A stretch of DNA of 64,000 bases from Coprinopsis marcescibilis (GCA_004369085.1 ML210183.1:151959-215958), one strand, 5' to 3'; shown: positions 48,764 through 61,594, counted from the stretch's first letter. Notes: generated by a model from the sequence alone, not told the origin. Made by a program: numbers and translations.

Positions 48764-50695
48764 TTACTCACTAGTTGCCTCCCTGGACTTTTTCTCCTGC
48801 TTCCATTGTCTGGGAAGGAGAGCGAGACCGCCGAAGTAGGCAACAGGCAGCAACTAAACACATCAGTCAGTCAATCAATCATTCCGGGGAGACAGATATA
48901 ATCAAAACATGACGTACCACAACCCAGACATACCACACGATGTTAACAGCGTTAGGCGCCGGACGGCCAACAAGCTCGGGCCACTCGACGTTGTACCCAG
49001 TGCGTACCTGGTACAGCGAGAGCGCGACGATCGTGATGCCCAAAATGGCGTGAACATAGTTCTGCGGGGGTCGTCCGCCACGCTTGGGCTTTACAAAGTG
49101 GATGATAGCACCAAGCGAGACCTGGAGGAAGTAGAGGACGAGGAGGATAATACCCCCGCGCTAATGGAATTAGACAGATGATCAGCGTCGAGTTGTTACA
49201 ATCTCGAATGAGGCCCTGCCACATATCGAGTGAATGACGGATGTGCTAACCTTATGTGGCGAATTGAGATGGCTACCACCTGCGTTGCTAATTCCCACGA
49301 TCGCAAGGACGATACCAATCACAGCCAAGACACCAGCTGCAAAAGCACGGGAACGATATCAGATTCTGTTACATCCAGTAAGCACGAGTATGATGCTCAC
49401 CAAGGACGAATTGGATGAACCAATGGAACTTGAACCAGCCAGTCGTAAACGTGCGAAGGTATCGGGGGATCAACCCTCCAATGGGCATGATAATCAAGAA
49501 TGCGATGGAGGCAATGACTGCATGGGCCAGGAAGGTTCTCTGCCCAGAGGTCAGCGTAACAGACTCTGCATCGTCACGATCTTCTCCGCCGCCGACAGTC
49601 CTTGTGAGATCAAGGGTAGTGGTGCCCTGGGCAGTGTGCTGGACCAATCGCGCGTCCTCCGCGGACGAGCTTGGTCGAGTACCGGAGTATGCCCAAATGA
49701 TGTTCTGTGTCGTGTCCGAGTTGGCCTACAGCAGGGAAACAGCAGTCAGTCAGCATGTCTGTCAACATCGTATGGAAGTTGGAGCATTGGGTAACGTGGA
49801 GTGGCCCAGGTAAATGCGCAGTGATAGGCTACAACGCCTATTCACATAGCCGAGACCTCCGCGAGAGTAATAAAGCTGACGCTACACTTACCGGTAGATC
49901 GAAAACGTAGCTATGTCTATTTCCACTGGTCTGCGTGGAGCGGTTAGCAAACTCGGTCGACAGATGGAATCAGGCGTTGACACATACCACCGACAAGGTT
50001 TGCTGGAGGGTCGCAATTCTGGGTGGATCGTCCACGACGGCGGGCTCAGCCTGTCTTGTTGCCTGTCGTTGAGATAGAGTGACGGTCCCATCGCCATTCG
50101 CCCACATGATGATCATTGGTGACCCAACCATCGTTCGACCAAACCCCCTGTCAGAACGCCGCAACACAGGTTTAGCGCTGATATCAAAAGAAGAATAAGG
50201 AACTAAGCCTACATAGCCATCCAGCCCACTTGATCCCGTTGGCTGGTAAGTGTGTCTACATTCGACATAATAGTTAGACCAAGACAATAGCAAGCGCGAG
50301 ACAACGCTTACAGCGGACGGTGTTGCCGTTGACTTGCGCATTGATACACATGTTCTACGGCAGACTGTTAGGGTGGAAGCATGACGCGCACGATATGGCG
50401 AGGACATACCGTATTGCATCTCTCATCGCCAAGGGCACTGGCAGAGGTTCCATTGTTCGGTGAACCTCCCGTTGGTGGGTTCCTTGAACCACCCGAAGCC
50501 GTATCATCCGAAGACGAACCACCGTACCCGCCGTACCCGCCACCTGGGGGTGCTCTCGCGATTAGCGAACCCTGGCAGTAACGAGGTCGTGTCAGACGTC
50601 AAGCAACAGTCGCGAGCAGATCACCATGCACTCACTGTCGCCACAGCAGACGTAGCTGAAAGAATAGCGAGGGCGAGAGGACCGAGGAGTCTCAT
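48764..50695 (-). CDS. Secreted/membrane DOMON - cytochrome b561 protein
   Basis: A predicted transmembrane electron carrier. MRLLGPLALAILSATSAVAT is the signal peptide, followed by a Gly/Tyr-rich spacer (APPGGGYGGYGGSSSDD). A DOMON domain follows, with GWMAMGFGRTMVGSPMIIMW and NIIWAYSGTRPSSSAEDARL. The b561 membrane core has the four expected His ligands for two hemes: TFLAHAVIASIAF, FKFHWFIQFVL, GAIIHFVKPKR and NYVHAILGITIV. The tail ends KQEKKSREATSE. About eight short introns interrupt the gene. Proteins of this architecture move electrons across the plasma membrane and are linked to iron or ascorbate reduction and, in fungi, to extracellular redox chemistry; that role is inference here. 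It is upstream of the API5 gene on the same strand but separated by 1 kb. Confidence 0.9.
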
Positions 50696-51698
50696 GTTGC
50701 GAATGCTCACTGAGCACAAAGGAAAAGAGAGGGAAGGTGATGAAACCGAAGGAGATGGTTGGACATCTTATTTAAGTGGGAGACCTGTTGCTGTAATTAC
50801 TTTAGTGGTTAGCCAAGAAGGGAGCTGTTCATCTGTTGTGGAACTGATGATGGCAACGGTGACTGAATGGAGTTTGGACATGTCACCCAGAAAGGGTTGG
50901 ATGGCCAGCGAATCGCAATAGTTGGGTTTGCGCCACGGACTGGGCAGTCACTGCCTCACCTAAAACGAACGATTAAGAGGTTGACGGAGTTTGCATAGGC
51001 TTCTTTCTCACAGGGAGTGGGTAACCAAACCCCATATTTGTTGGCTTGACAAACACATTTGAACGGTGAGGCGCCAAAGACCGGCTTGGCCAACCCATCC
51101 ATAACACCACGTGGCTATAAATAGCTCGAAACGAATAGAGTTCAACAAGAATTCACGGCCACAATTGTCGACGAATCGCTCATCCTCGACAGCGCTTCTC
51201 CCTGCGAAGGCAATGCCCGAGCATAGATAAGCCCTGATTAGCCTCGTATCAGCGCAAACTGGATCGAAAATGACTTATTAAAAGTTCGAAATAATTCAAC
51301 AAAATTGTGCGGGTGACTCAACAGCTCCTTGGTGCCCGGACCATGCTCTTCTGCACCTGGGCTTCCTTCCCTCTTACTTTCTCGCAGATAACGAAAACAC
51401 AGCTTTCAGTACGACAGAGTAATGTACACTGTACAGCATCTTGACGCGTACCAAACGGCAGTCATTCTCCGAGAGTTACTCCGGTTTCCCTTTGAGGATC
51501 GGGTTCTTGACTGTCTTGAGTAACGAGATTGCTTAGTACTCGCAGCCACTTGTGAACGGCGCACATAGCCCGCATGTTATCTCCCTGGGCACAATTCGAG
51601 GTAATATATTTGGTTAATCAGCTTGCGAGTGACACAGCCCAGAGCCAAGAGCAATACCGAGGAAGACATGTATACTTTTATAGGATATTCCTGTGCGT
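50696..51698. other. Intergenic region with an isolated TATA box
   Basis: 1 kb between the DOMON protein and API5. CTATAAATAG at 51115-51124 is a strong core-promoter sequence, but no open frame follows it on either strand within a sensible distance. The ORF fragments in this interval have no protein character. Confidence 0.4.
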
Positions 51699-53848
51699 TT
51701 ATCTCTTCCTTCGCTTGCGGTTCCTCGCTTCTGAAGATTCCGAAGACGGCGAATCCACGCCTTGTAAACGTTCCAAAAGGGACACGGGCTTTGCAGAAAG
51801 TTCCTGGGGTTGGATGGGTCTGCTGACTGGATCTGGGCTGGTCATCGATGCTGCGCCTTTGATCGATAGGCCTTGAGGTTTATAGATTTCCGAGGAGTTG
51901 ACCTGTAAACGATTCAGTAACGACAACTTGGGAGCGCCTTCAGGCTCGCTGGCGGTTTTCCGTTTCTGCGCTGTTGATGGTGCGTCATTGAAGACCAACT
52001 TGCTGGGACCAGGCTGACTCGGAGTATGTTGGAATGGAGGCCGAGGTGGTGCGAGCGTCAAAGACGTGGCTGGCACCAGTCTAGGTTTTATGTGAAGGGG
52101 TATAGACGCTTGGGAGCCACCAGGGCCTATTGACTGATTATGCCCAATCGGCCTTTTCGAGGTGAGAAACTGATGAGGGTACACTTGAGAGCTCTTGCTG
52201 TTTGAAAATAAATCGGAAATACGAACCACAATCAACTTCTGGATGTCTCGTTTATCGTCGTGAGGTAAAAGCTTGTCCGCATGTTCCCGAGTTTCAACCA
52301 AGCTATTGTTCAATGTGGGTGTGATGGTCCAGAATGGCTGGCTGTTCCGCCTCTGATGAAATGGTCAGATTTCTGCGGATTCTGAAGACAAGGGCGCCAC
52401 TCACGCGTAAGCAGGCACGAAGCAAAGCAATACAACTACTGCTGATTTTAAGATCAGCAAGCGCTGGAGAAATAATCTGAGAAAATATGAGTTCGTAAGA
52501 GACGAGGGGTTCCATAAAATGGCCTACATACATGTAGCAAGTGTGGAACATGGTCGACAGTTCTCCATTGACAAAGCTGTATGTTGTGATCCGTGGCAAA
52601 GTTCTGATCACAGAAAGATAATAAATCAGCGAGATTGTTGATTATCCAATACCTCTCTTGACGAGGCAGGCGGTGAAGAAATGATTTGGCCGCAAGAGTG
52701 CTGCAATAATACCGAAACAGCATTAACGGTCGGGAAACCCTATACCGAACAACTAATTGTTGGGCGAGTTCAAGCGGTGCTTGAAAATCTTGCAGATGTA
52801 AAGGGTCGTCGCGTTTAATGTCACTTGCAGTCCTGTCCAAGAGTGTCGTAACTAAACGCTCTCCGCGCTTGGGAGGAAAATGAAGGGTGGGTAAAGGGAG
52901 AATAAGTTCATTGGAAATCCGCTGCAACATCGTCGAGTCCAGATGAGGGATAACCTGAGGATCCCAGATAAACAAGAGGCGAAAGTTGTCATTAGGATAG
53001 AAAGCGAAGGCGCACCATATACAGTCCATTCAAAAATATAGTTTGCGCGAGGCTGTTGATGGTAACATGGCGATGAATGGTTGATTTAGCATCCTCCAGA
53101 ATGAAATAAAGCACGAGAGATTGGAGGCGTTTTCGCATGTTCCGTTCTTCTTCATCAACCTCTGAACCGATTGGGGACAGTTGGTCGCAAAGGACGCCCA
53201 AAGTTATGCTCGCATTCATTTCAATGTGTTGTATTAACGCCTTCTTGACGACAGCCACTTCTTCGGGCTCGTCTAAACATTTTGATTAATTTGGTTGTCG
53301 AGTTCCAGCTCGACCAAACGAATTCATCACGAACTCCAAGTACTCACCACTTTGCAACAGTTGCAGCAGAACATCCGCATTTCGTTTAACCAGTTTGTTA
53401 TCTGCTTTTGATATTTCTGCAATGGCGTTATAACCGTCAATTCTGACCTAAATTTGGTATTGATGAGTGTCAACGCATTAAACAGAGAATTGCGCGAACC
53501 TGGGGTGAATGGTCTTCACACAAGTCGTAAACGGCGTTGATTGCTTGTTCCTCAAGGTCTGGGAAGTCTGTAAACAGCGTTGGGATATTGACAGCTGCGA
53601 GCGTTTTCAACTCCAGGCTCGCGGAATGGACCAAGCTAATTAATCTCAGGAGTGTCTCTCGACGCTGAAGGACACTGTTAGATCACGATGGCGCGTATCA
53701 GCAGAGTAATATACGCTCACAAGGACTCCATTGCGCTCTGGGTGGTTATTAGCCCGCTGGATCAGGTCTTGATGAATTCAGTGCAGGATTCCTCTTCCTG
53801 CGAGCAGATTCAACACTCACTTTGAACTGAAGTCTTATCTGACTCCAT
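51699..53848 (-). CDS. API5: Apoptosis inhibitor 5 (API5) homologue
   Basis: A HEAT-repeat scaffold protein of the nucleus. Starting at ATG 53848 (MESDKTSVQ), exons run RRETLLRLISLVHSASLELK, TLAAVNIPTLFTDFPDLEEQ, AINAVYDLCEDHSPQVRIDG, VKRNADVLLQLLQS and then VAVVKKALIQHIEMNASITL. The order and spacing match animal API5 (FFKHFPELADSAINAQLDLC region). TRITTYSFVNGELSTMF aligns with the family's middle helices. The C-terminal tail carries the linker with Pro/Ser residues and a basic end (RNRKRRKR), a nuclear signal. Human API5 opposes E2F1-induced death and binds acinus; the function in fungi is not known to me. Introns are 50-60 bp except where exons are very short. Confidence 0.9.
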
Positions 53849-54622
53849 ACTTGTATGACCACCTGTGTTCACGAGGGTTTCTCGATGGTCAAATTGACAG
53901 CCTAACAATAATGTTAGAAGGTCCTGTTCAGCAGGAAAGAGAGTCGAGACAACTCGGGAGCTTGCAGTTTCTCGTATCAAATGGACCGGCCCGTGCCGGA
54001 ACACATTACGTACGCATACTGACACTCAGCGCAGGTTCGACTCTCAGGCAAGGCACAACACTTTCGTAAGTTTTACTTTTCAACGCTTTTCCATTCTGAA
54101 TGACTTGGTGTGCGCTTATAACAACTTGTATCTACAGGGATGTGTGACTCTTGAGCTGAAACTCTTTTCATATGCACTTTTTTACCGACTATTCAAAATT
54201 CATGCCCAACATGTACAGTTCCAGCGCTCAGCAGTGATGATCGCAAAGACTCGGACGAGTTGATTCGACTCAAACGCGATCTGGATAGGAGGTATAACGA
54301 GCCAACGCTTATCTGCTCTGAACTCCAGATATATACCGGAAGCGAGCAACCACAACGTGCAACGGCAAAACCGAAACCGACCTGACTGCCTTTCCTTCAC
54401 ACTCTGGTGGTCTGTTGTATTGCAGAATCTGTGGCAGACCTGATAATAGTCTGTATCCATATTGATCAAGTGAAGAATCCATTTTCCGAAATTACGCCCA
54501 CTCCGAGTATCTTCCATGATCAACCACCTTCGAATTTGCCGCGAACCTCCTCTAGAACGTATATTAAAAGCCAGGCGCTGTGCAATGAACACCTTTCTGT
54601 TCGAAGTCAACCCCTAGCACCA
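53849..54622. other. Divergent promoter region, API5 / CBM1 protein
   Basis: 774 bp between divergent starts. The TATA box for the CBM1 gene is listed separately; otherwise no feature. Open frames here are not protein-like. Confidence 0.45.
54560..54569 (+). promoter_or_regulatory. TATA box of the CBM1 gene
   Basis: TATATTAAAA lies 54-63 bp upstream of the CBM1 ATG, leaving a short 5' leader. This fits a strongly inducible secreted-protein gene; inferred from position. Confidence 0.45.
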
Positions 54623-55472
54623 TGTTCTGGTCACTTTTCCTTATTCCCTTTGTCCTTTGCTTGTCGGTTCGCTTGGTATCCGCCCAATCCCAGGCGCCAG
54701 CTTATGGCCAATGCGGAGGTCAGGGTTGGTACGTTTGACAAAGTTCGTCCCATTTGAATCGGTTCGCTTACACGACCTCTAGGTCCGGTGCAACAGACTG
54801 TGTGAGCGGCTACACCTGTACGGTGACAAACCAATGTATGCCAATACGCGTTTTCTACTTATCCCCTCCATGAGAGTGAACAACTTTATGTGAAGGGTAC
54901 TCCCAATGCCTCCCTGGCTCTGCAACGACTCCTGTCACGATTACGCCGACCACTAGCCTTCCCCCAATTACCGTTGTTCCTCCCACATCAACGGTGGGAG
55001 GGCCAGCTCCTACAGGATCCCAAATTCGCGGCGTAACCAGCCCGGTTTATCACCTGTACCTCCAGAACAATGGTACGAAATCCGCTTTTGCAGGTCGCTA
55101 ACTTTACCTTACGCAACCATTCTATCAGGCGGCGTTCCAAGGCTTGGACCTGTCGCCGGTGCTGGCAGATTCACTATTAACGGGACCATTGCACTCAACG
55201 AGCCTGGAGGAGGTCGGTTATACCTCAACGCCGACGACACTGGCACCAACTACAAGGCCCTCTCCTTCGGTACCACCGCGACGACGAACAACTGGGGTCT
55301 GGAAGGAGACGCCATCATTATCAGAACCCCTAGGCAACTGAACTATTGGGTCTGCTCAACCAGCGACCGCAATTACTACGACGTCTTCCTGCAAGGTCAG
55401 GGAAATCAGGGCCCTTCAGGACGATCGTGCAACTCAGTAACGATGCATCTGCCGTGCCTATGCCCTCACTAG
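54623..55472 (+). CDS. Secreted CBM1 protein with an unassigned beta-rich domain
   Basis: Signal peptide MFWSLFLIPFVLCLSVRLVS leads to a CBM1 module: YGQCGGQGW, SGATDCVSGYTCTVTNQ and WYSQCLPGS, complete in its cysteines. A Thr/Pro linker follows (TTPVTITPTTSLPPITVVPP). The rest, about 120 residues, is one domain: PVYHLYLQNNGGVPRLGPVA, AGRFTINGTIALNEPGGGRL, YLNADDTGTNYKALSFGTTA, then GLEGDAIIIRTPRQLNYWVC. It closes with YYDVFLQGQGNQGPSGRSCN and MHLPCLCPH. There is no glycoside hydrolase motif. The final exon is one frame through TAG at 55470-55472. Similar CBM1 proteins with a HLPCLC end occur in other mushroom-forming fungi to my recollection, but the domain has no function known to me. It is convergent with KRE6 (73 bp apart). 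Confidence 0.9.
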
Positions 55473-55545
55473 CTTTCGCGTACTGCTTCACCAAAAATAG
55501 GGAACCGTGTAGATTATACCTTGAATCAAAATTACATTTATCACT

Positions 55546-57894
55546 TTAACACTGATCCACTAGAGAATTCCTTGGCCAGGGTTGCCGGAAATCGTCTACC
55601 CAAGTCGTGAAATTCGGGTTGGTATATGCCTCAATGTGCCTGCATCAAGCCTCTCAGGCGCGCCGACAAAGTAATTCGAACGTTTGGACTTACTTGTCAA
55701 TATAGGCCTTGGTCGGGAAATCCTTGGGATCACACCCTACATTAATTGAATGCGTCGGCTGGTATACTCGGATATAATCCACTTTCATCTGTGCCGGAAA
55801 CGGCAGATGCGCCAAATCCACTGGACCAAAGCTTCTTGACATTCCGAGGTTCATGATAAGATGCTATCGGATTCAAAGGAAGGGACGCGTCATTCTGGTT
55901 GTAATGGGTTATTTATGAGCTGAGATTTACTTACCATCGGTTCTTGCGGCACAGGTCGAGCTGAAATTTGGACCCTTGGGTTTGCACCCACTCCTGGTGC
56001 TCGTAATGTCCAAGAGGGTGCATCGTTGGCGACCCATGTAATGTACTGCCACCCCGTAAAACACAGATTAGATAAAAGCTATACAATCACGTTTCTCGAA
56101 TGACACCCACTGCATCGTCAAACCCAGGATTGTACTGCCGACGTTCAACAAACCGTCAACGCAATCCACTCAAGTAATTGTTCTGAAGCAAGTACCTCAA
56201 ATCCGTACACAGAGTAACAACCCCCGTCATTCTCATAGCATCGTGTATTTGTCCTCGTGATAACCGATGTAGACTGTTGCTCTGCCCCGCCGACGAATGT
56301 GTTCAACGTAGATATCTCCGGATTTTCAATGATCAGATTATCAGCTGTAGACGCCCATTCATAGTGGTCATCAAACGGCTGAAACATCCGAAGCACTCGT
56401 TCAGGGCGCTTTTATATTTCCATAAACTGTGCACACTTACCGCCCATTGCGCGGATTGCGAAACACCAGCCACAAGCGTATCACTATCAATCTAAGTGTC
56501 ATCGATAAGAATGGTCCTCCTTGAGCCGAGGGCTGTGACAAAGGAAATTCCACAGATGGGCACACACCTCTGCTTCAAAAAGATCTATTTCCGGAGCTGA
56601 GCGGCCAACGAACGTCCCATCTGTATGTTTAGGTCCTGGGTGGTCTTCCCCTGGACACGTACATCTCGAGAGCCGTTGCCCTGGTAGATAGGACAGGGAA
56701 CCACCATGTCCGGCATCCCCACTTTCTATCGCTGCAATAGGTTGGCCGTTTATAGATTGATTCGCCACTGTGCCGACATCACAACTATCGTATGTGTATG
56801 GCCACTAATAGAAAACAGTTCATATCGGATGGGCTGTGTTATGCATGTATGTCTTACCACTCCTTCAAGTGTCGCTCCATAGCCGGCTCTACCGAGGTTC
56901 CCCATCGCCCAAATGGCAGGCCAAAGCCCGAGGACATCATTGGATCCAGGCAAAAGAACCGATACCTCAATGTAGCCTCCAGTGAAGCAGAACTTGTTCC
57001 TAGATTTGACGCGTCAAAATTCGGACGACACACAACTACGGACGTGTGTGCTCACCAAGTAGAAAGTAGCCCACCCTCGTAATTGAGTCCGTGGGTATTC
57101 TTCTCCTGCAGGGTAATAACGAGAGACCCATCCCTAGTGGTTATAGCCCCTGGATCATACCATTCTAGGTTTCCCGTCGACTAATCCCGCTCCATTCAAC
57201 CGCAACTGGACCACAAAATGGTGTGTACACACCCAATAATGAAGGTCAGCAGCCTCCCAGTACGGATCATCCCCTGGGTAAAACGTCCGCCCATTCCTGT
57301 TAAATTCGTCTGAGAAGACCAACTGCATCTCGATAGCTCGGTCATTCCAGGACGCCTTCGTAAACGCTTCTCTGGGAGTATCCTTGTCAATCAGGCCATA
57401 ATTTCCAAACATAGTGGGTATCTGCCAGGCGACTTTCAGCTACCTCAGAGATCCGCGCTTCGAAGCTGGCTCATTTACCTGTCCTGTTCCATTGACCCCA
57501 CCAAGATTGAACCCTCCTAGGGTTGACAGTGTCCTCTGGTTTATGGCCGTTATAACCGGATACCCCACACTGTCCAGCCAAGTTAACATCCCATCTACCG
57601 GGATCGAATGGATGCTCAACGCACAACAACCCAACCAAACTCCCCACGAGAACACTCAGCGAGGCCACGTTCCCTAATCCTCTCATTGAGAACGGATTCC
57701 ACCTTGCCCAGCTAACACTTGCTTTACGCCGTGCACTGTGGAGTTTCTCTTCGACTGGATCGTAGAGGTCATTTTCCAAGGCAAGCCAGTCTCGTGGATC
57801 AAAGGTTAATGAGTACTAAATGGTCTGTGTCAAAAAACTTCTTCATCAAGCGGAGAGTAGGGGATAGAAAGCCCACCTTTCCCGACTTTGACAT
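55546..57894 (-). CDS. KRE6: KRE6/SKN1 beta-1,6-glucan synthesis protein (GH16-like)
   Basis: A type II membrane glycoprotein required for cell-wall beta-1,6-glucan. ATG 57894 gives MSKSGK, then after an intron [20 protein letters not shown]. The membrane anchor is near [19 protein letters not shown]. The luminal GH16-like domain starts around [20 protein letters not shown], with [33 protein letters not shown] and YSSCDVGT-like [22 protein letters not shown] holds the two Glu and one Asp expected in GH16 catalysis. Downstream come [20 protein letters not shown] and [20 protein letters not shown]. The last exon encodes [20 protein letters not shown] and ends NSLVDQC. All family landmarks are present over several short introns. 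Confidence 0.95.
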
Positions 57895-58360
57895 CGAAGC
57901 CAAACTCGACTTGGCAATCGAAGGATAGCGAGTACTGTCACTGGACTAGTTGATTCCAGTGTAGTATGTTATGAGCACTCCACCTCAGAAAGGGAATCAA
58001 TCAACACACGAAATCAGACCACAGATCCGAATCCGAATCCCTTTTCAACGGTGGTGGTCGTGGGCGTTCCATTTCGCAGTTTCCTTCTAAGGGCAACGGG
58101 TTCAAGTGGTCATGAAGGTGAAGGAAAGGGTGACAAGTTAGGAGTGTCCATCGGTTCAAACCTTCAGAGCAATTCAGCCTAGGGACCTTTAGCCCAATAC
58201 GCAATCGGAATCAAAGCACAACCAGAAGGGCAACTGCATTGCCGCATTCAAACGAAGACCAAAAGCTGACAGGCACGCCCTTCAAGCAATGACGTAATTA
58301 TTAGCAGGCAGACGATTTGAAAGGCATCATAGAAATACACAGAAGCAATGTTCGCGGACG
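57895..58360. other. Intergenic region, KRE6 / GTPase
   Basis: 466 bp between two genes on the same strand; nothing recognisable. Confidence 0.45.
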
Positions 58361-61019
58361 TTATAGCAGGCGTGTTATCACACCAAGACCCTGTTAAACA
58401 GGATGAGCAACCAGCACAATGACAAACGAGTACAAACCTTACCTTAGTCTTTCCCTCGCGAAAGAGTAATTTCATCCCTTCTTTGATGAACTCCGGATGG
58501 GATATAAATTCGAACTGGACAGTCGCGCGATCACCTGTCCGAAGAACCCCTTGGGGATGATCCATGCTAATTATTCGAACTGTCTGGCGGATAGCCTTCG
58601 ATAATAAATGGTTTAGTTTCTGCTTTGCTACGCTGGTAAAAGAAGAGGCGTACCCCGCAATGTAACATTGCCTGATAGTTCTTCTGCAAGGTTGTGTTAT
58701 GGCTGGATGGCGCGTGAGTTGATGGTAGGTCTGGGATTGCCCGTAAGAACAACAGCTTACTAGAGAATGAGTACTTGGCCCTCGAAATGCCTGACAGCTG
58801 CAGAAGTGGTCAGCGGTAGCTGGCAACGTTAAAGACAGCGCAACAAACCTCGGGGAGGGGTGTCGGATTTATGGACTAGAACCATTCCCTTACGCACAGC
58901 TGACCGACGTATCCGCTTCAACGCCAAGGAAACGCATTGACCAGCTTCCGCAGAGGTCACATTTGCTCTGAAAAGAGATTGACTCTGGCATCGGTAGGCA
59001 ACGTCAGTCCGGCGTACCTCTTCCTCTGCATAGTCTTAACCACCGTCGTCTGGTAGTTCCCATTCGAGTCGGGGCCAAGCATCACTGCATCGCCGGCCTT
59101 TATGCTTCCGGCGTTGACAATCCCATTAACCACTGTTCCAACGTAAGGGACCGACCAGACCTCCGTTATTGAGAACTTTGGAGACAGCGTCAGTGATATT
59201 AGAATTGAGTAATGTGCGCCGAAAGTTGCCCTACTTCAAATGGTTGGTCGAGGGCAAATTTCTCCTTGTCTCCTTCGCTGGACGGCAATAAATTCAAGAA
59301 TACCCGAACCTATTATCAGAACTAATCGACCATTGAAACAAGGTTGCTAATAAGTAAAAGACTTACATAGTCAAGGCCAACACCAGTGACGTTAGACAGC
59401 TGGAATATCGGACAGACTCTGGATGGGAAGCATTAGATGACGATTATGTTATGGCATTTGCAGTCCACTGACTTGTCGGATCCAAACGAGGTCGCGATAT
59501 CAACGGCAGTCTCCATCGACTTGACGAAGACAGGGGTTTTCCTTTAAGATGTTCAAGACTTTGCAGAAACATTTAAAAAAGAGCTTCACACCTGCACCCC
59601 GGGCTCTTCAATATCTTGACGACTTGTTTGATAGTCTCAGCAAGAACGTTGGGAGGAGTCATGTCGATCTTGAAACAAAGTCAACTTCGCCAACATGAGA
59701 GAGTGAAAACGTATTGTTGTTACCTTTGTTATACAAACAACCACGGGTACGCTCAATGCTAGCGCGATTGCCAAATGCTCCTTCGACATTCCTATTAGTC
59801 CGGCGTTGGCTCCGACAATGAGGATAACACATGATGGGGCGCCAGAGGTAAGACCGTATAATGTCGTTTTCAAGTACTTTTCATGACCCGCAAGGTCTAC
59901 AGGACATGTCAATGAAATCGATATTTGGATTGTAGAAGACATCATACCGATAAACGAAACAATCTTGGCAGCCTGTATTGATATTTCCTCCCACCCGAGC
60001 TTCTCTCTCCGGACGGTCTCTGGATCTGCTGTGGCAACAGTGTTTGGTAATATTGGTTCTCCAGAAGGTGCGAATCCCAAAATCTAGTGGCCTTGGTGAG
60101 AAGCGAATGTCACGACGAGAAGTGCGGATGCGTACCTCCATCCCGACGCTGGACGTCCGACCAGTCTCGAGCTCGTGCTTATGTCGGAAGAGTCCTACCC
60201 TGGCACGCCCCCTTCCGTCATCAAGAACACCTATATGTACAAGGTCAGCGATCGAGAGGTTTATCTGGAGTGGTTCACTACCTCTTGTCAAGACACCAAG
60301 TGTTGTAGACTTGCCACTGTCAACATTCCCGACTACCGCACATCGTACTTCTGGAGTTAATGACACGTTGGGAGGGGGCAGCCTGAGGAGTACTGCCGCC
60401 CTTGGATGTCCAGTCTTGATGTCGAACAAAGCCAAAGCCTAACACCAGTTGAATGAGCGTTGGTGCACCATCGTCAGGATGAGAAGATAACGACCTTTCC
60501 CCCGACTTCTTCAACGGTTGCCTTTAAGGCATGTATCAGCTGGTCAACCTCCTCAGCGGTTCTTGGGGTACCTGTCCAGCCGGGAGTTGATTCGGTGAGC
60601 TCTCCGGAGAACAAGTCATTTCTCGGAGGCTGCTGCCCTATCCGAAGTACACATTCGCCATTGTTACGGGTTAACAATGCAGCTATCTGGTCTCGCGCTG
60701 TGTCGCGATCCTTGGGAACCTTGGATAAGAGAAGCCCCTAGCAATAGTTACAAGTAACAATTAGCGATCAATAGAATGAGTCAAGGCACGAGGCAAGTAC
60801 CAATATCCGTTCCTCCACCTCCTGCATGTTCGATCCGTCGTCCGCCGAGACAGGGGCCTCCGCAGGCTTTTCCGGGGTAAGCTCTTCCTTCGCCTTTCCC
60901 TTAGGCATCTTGTTTTCTTTGTCCTTGTCGACTGTGGCAGAGGCTATTGCCCGCTGTTTTGCTACTTCTCGTGTGTGTATCTCCTCGATTTCGTTCTGAA
61001 AAGATCTTAGTGTTGCCAT
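58361..61019 (-). CDS. GTPBP1: GTP-binding protein 1/2 (GTPBP1)-like translational GTPase
   Basis: An elongation-factor-related GTPase; GTPBP1 and GTPBP2 of animals act on stalled ribosomes and mRNA decay. The N-terminus is charged ([20 protein letters not shown]) with a Lys/Glu-rich segment. [20 protein letters not shown] is the P-loop; [20 protein letters not shown] is the switch II (DxAGH) motif; VVVCITKIDMTPP gives the TKxD motif. Domain II includes [20 protein letters not shown] and [20 protein letters not shown]. The C-terminal domain ends [40 protein letters not shown] and LGVITRLL, matching the GTPBP1 C-terminus better than EF-1A. The gene contains about ten introns. Function in fungi is inferred from animals. 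Confidence 0.9.
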
Positions 61020-61594
61020 GCTCGCAATAGGGCACTTTTAAAGTAGGTATCTGGATAGATGACTCGTGTAGCAGTCGGATAGACGCAAAATGACTCGGGT
61101 TACTGTTGGTCGAGGTGATTGGATTCCACTCGAAGGGGCAATATGCGGCGTTGTAGGTTTCTGTTTGGACCCCAGGCCTGTGCCCTAGGCGGTGTTTTAG
61201 AAGGCTTATGCTGGCTTATGTCAGGGTCCATGTTGCCCCAGGAGACGTCAAAGATTTTCTCAACAATTAGGTCTTCCCAGCGTTGCTATTATCTCTGGTA
61301 GGTTCGATGGAGTTTGCAGCAATGACAGTGGAGAGATCGAAGTCCTTTTTGTTCTGCTCAACGCGCAGCACTAACGACCACAATAATTAAGCGCGATCAC
61401 GTGTGGAGCATGGCGACCGTGACGTGTGGCAAATGTTGTTATACTTCCGTTCATTTTAACCTTCTTCCATTGAAGCCTTAGGGAGGACATAACACAGACG
61501 TTACGCCTACGTAAATCGTCCCCATCGAAACCAGGCGCGACATATATATGACGAGGAACGCTTTGAAGATATCTTGATTTTTTGAGCCACCGGA
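61020..61594. other. Divergent promoter region, GTPase / hypothetical protein
   Basis: 575 bp. CATATATAT at 61541-61549 sits about 50 bp before the plus-strand ATG and could be its TATA box. Nothing else seen. Confidence 0.4.

Noticed and set aside
49234..49794. 186-codon plus-strand frame
   Set aside because: Antisense to the exons of the DOMON-b561 gene, which has clear motifs and splice sites on the other strand.
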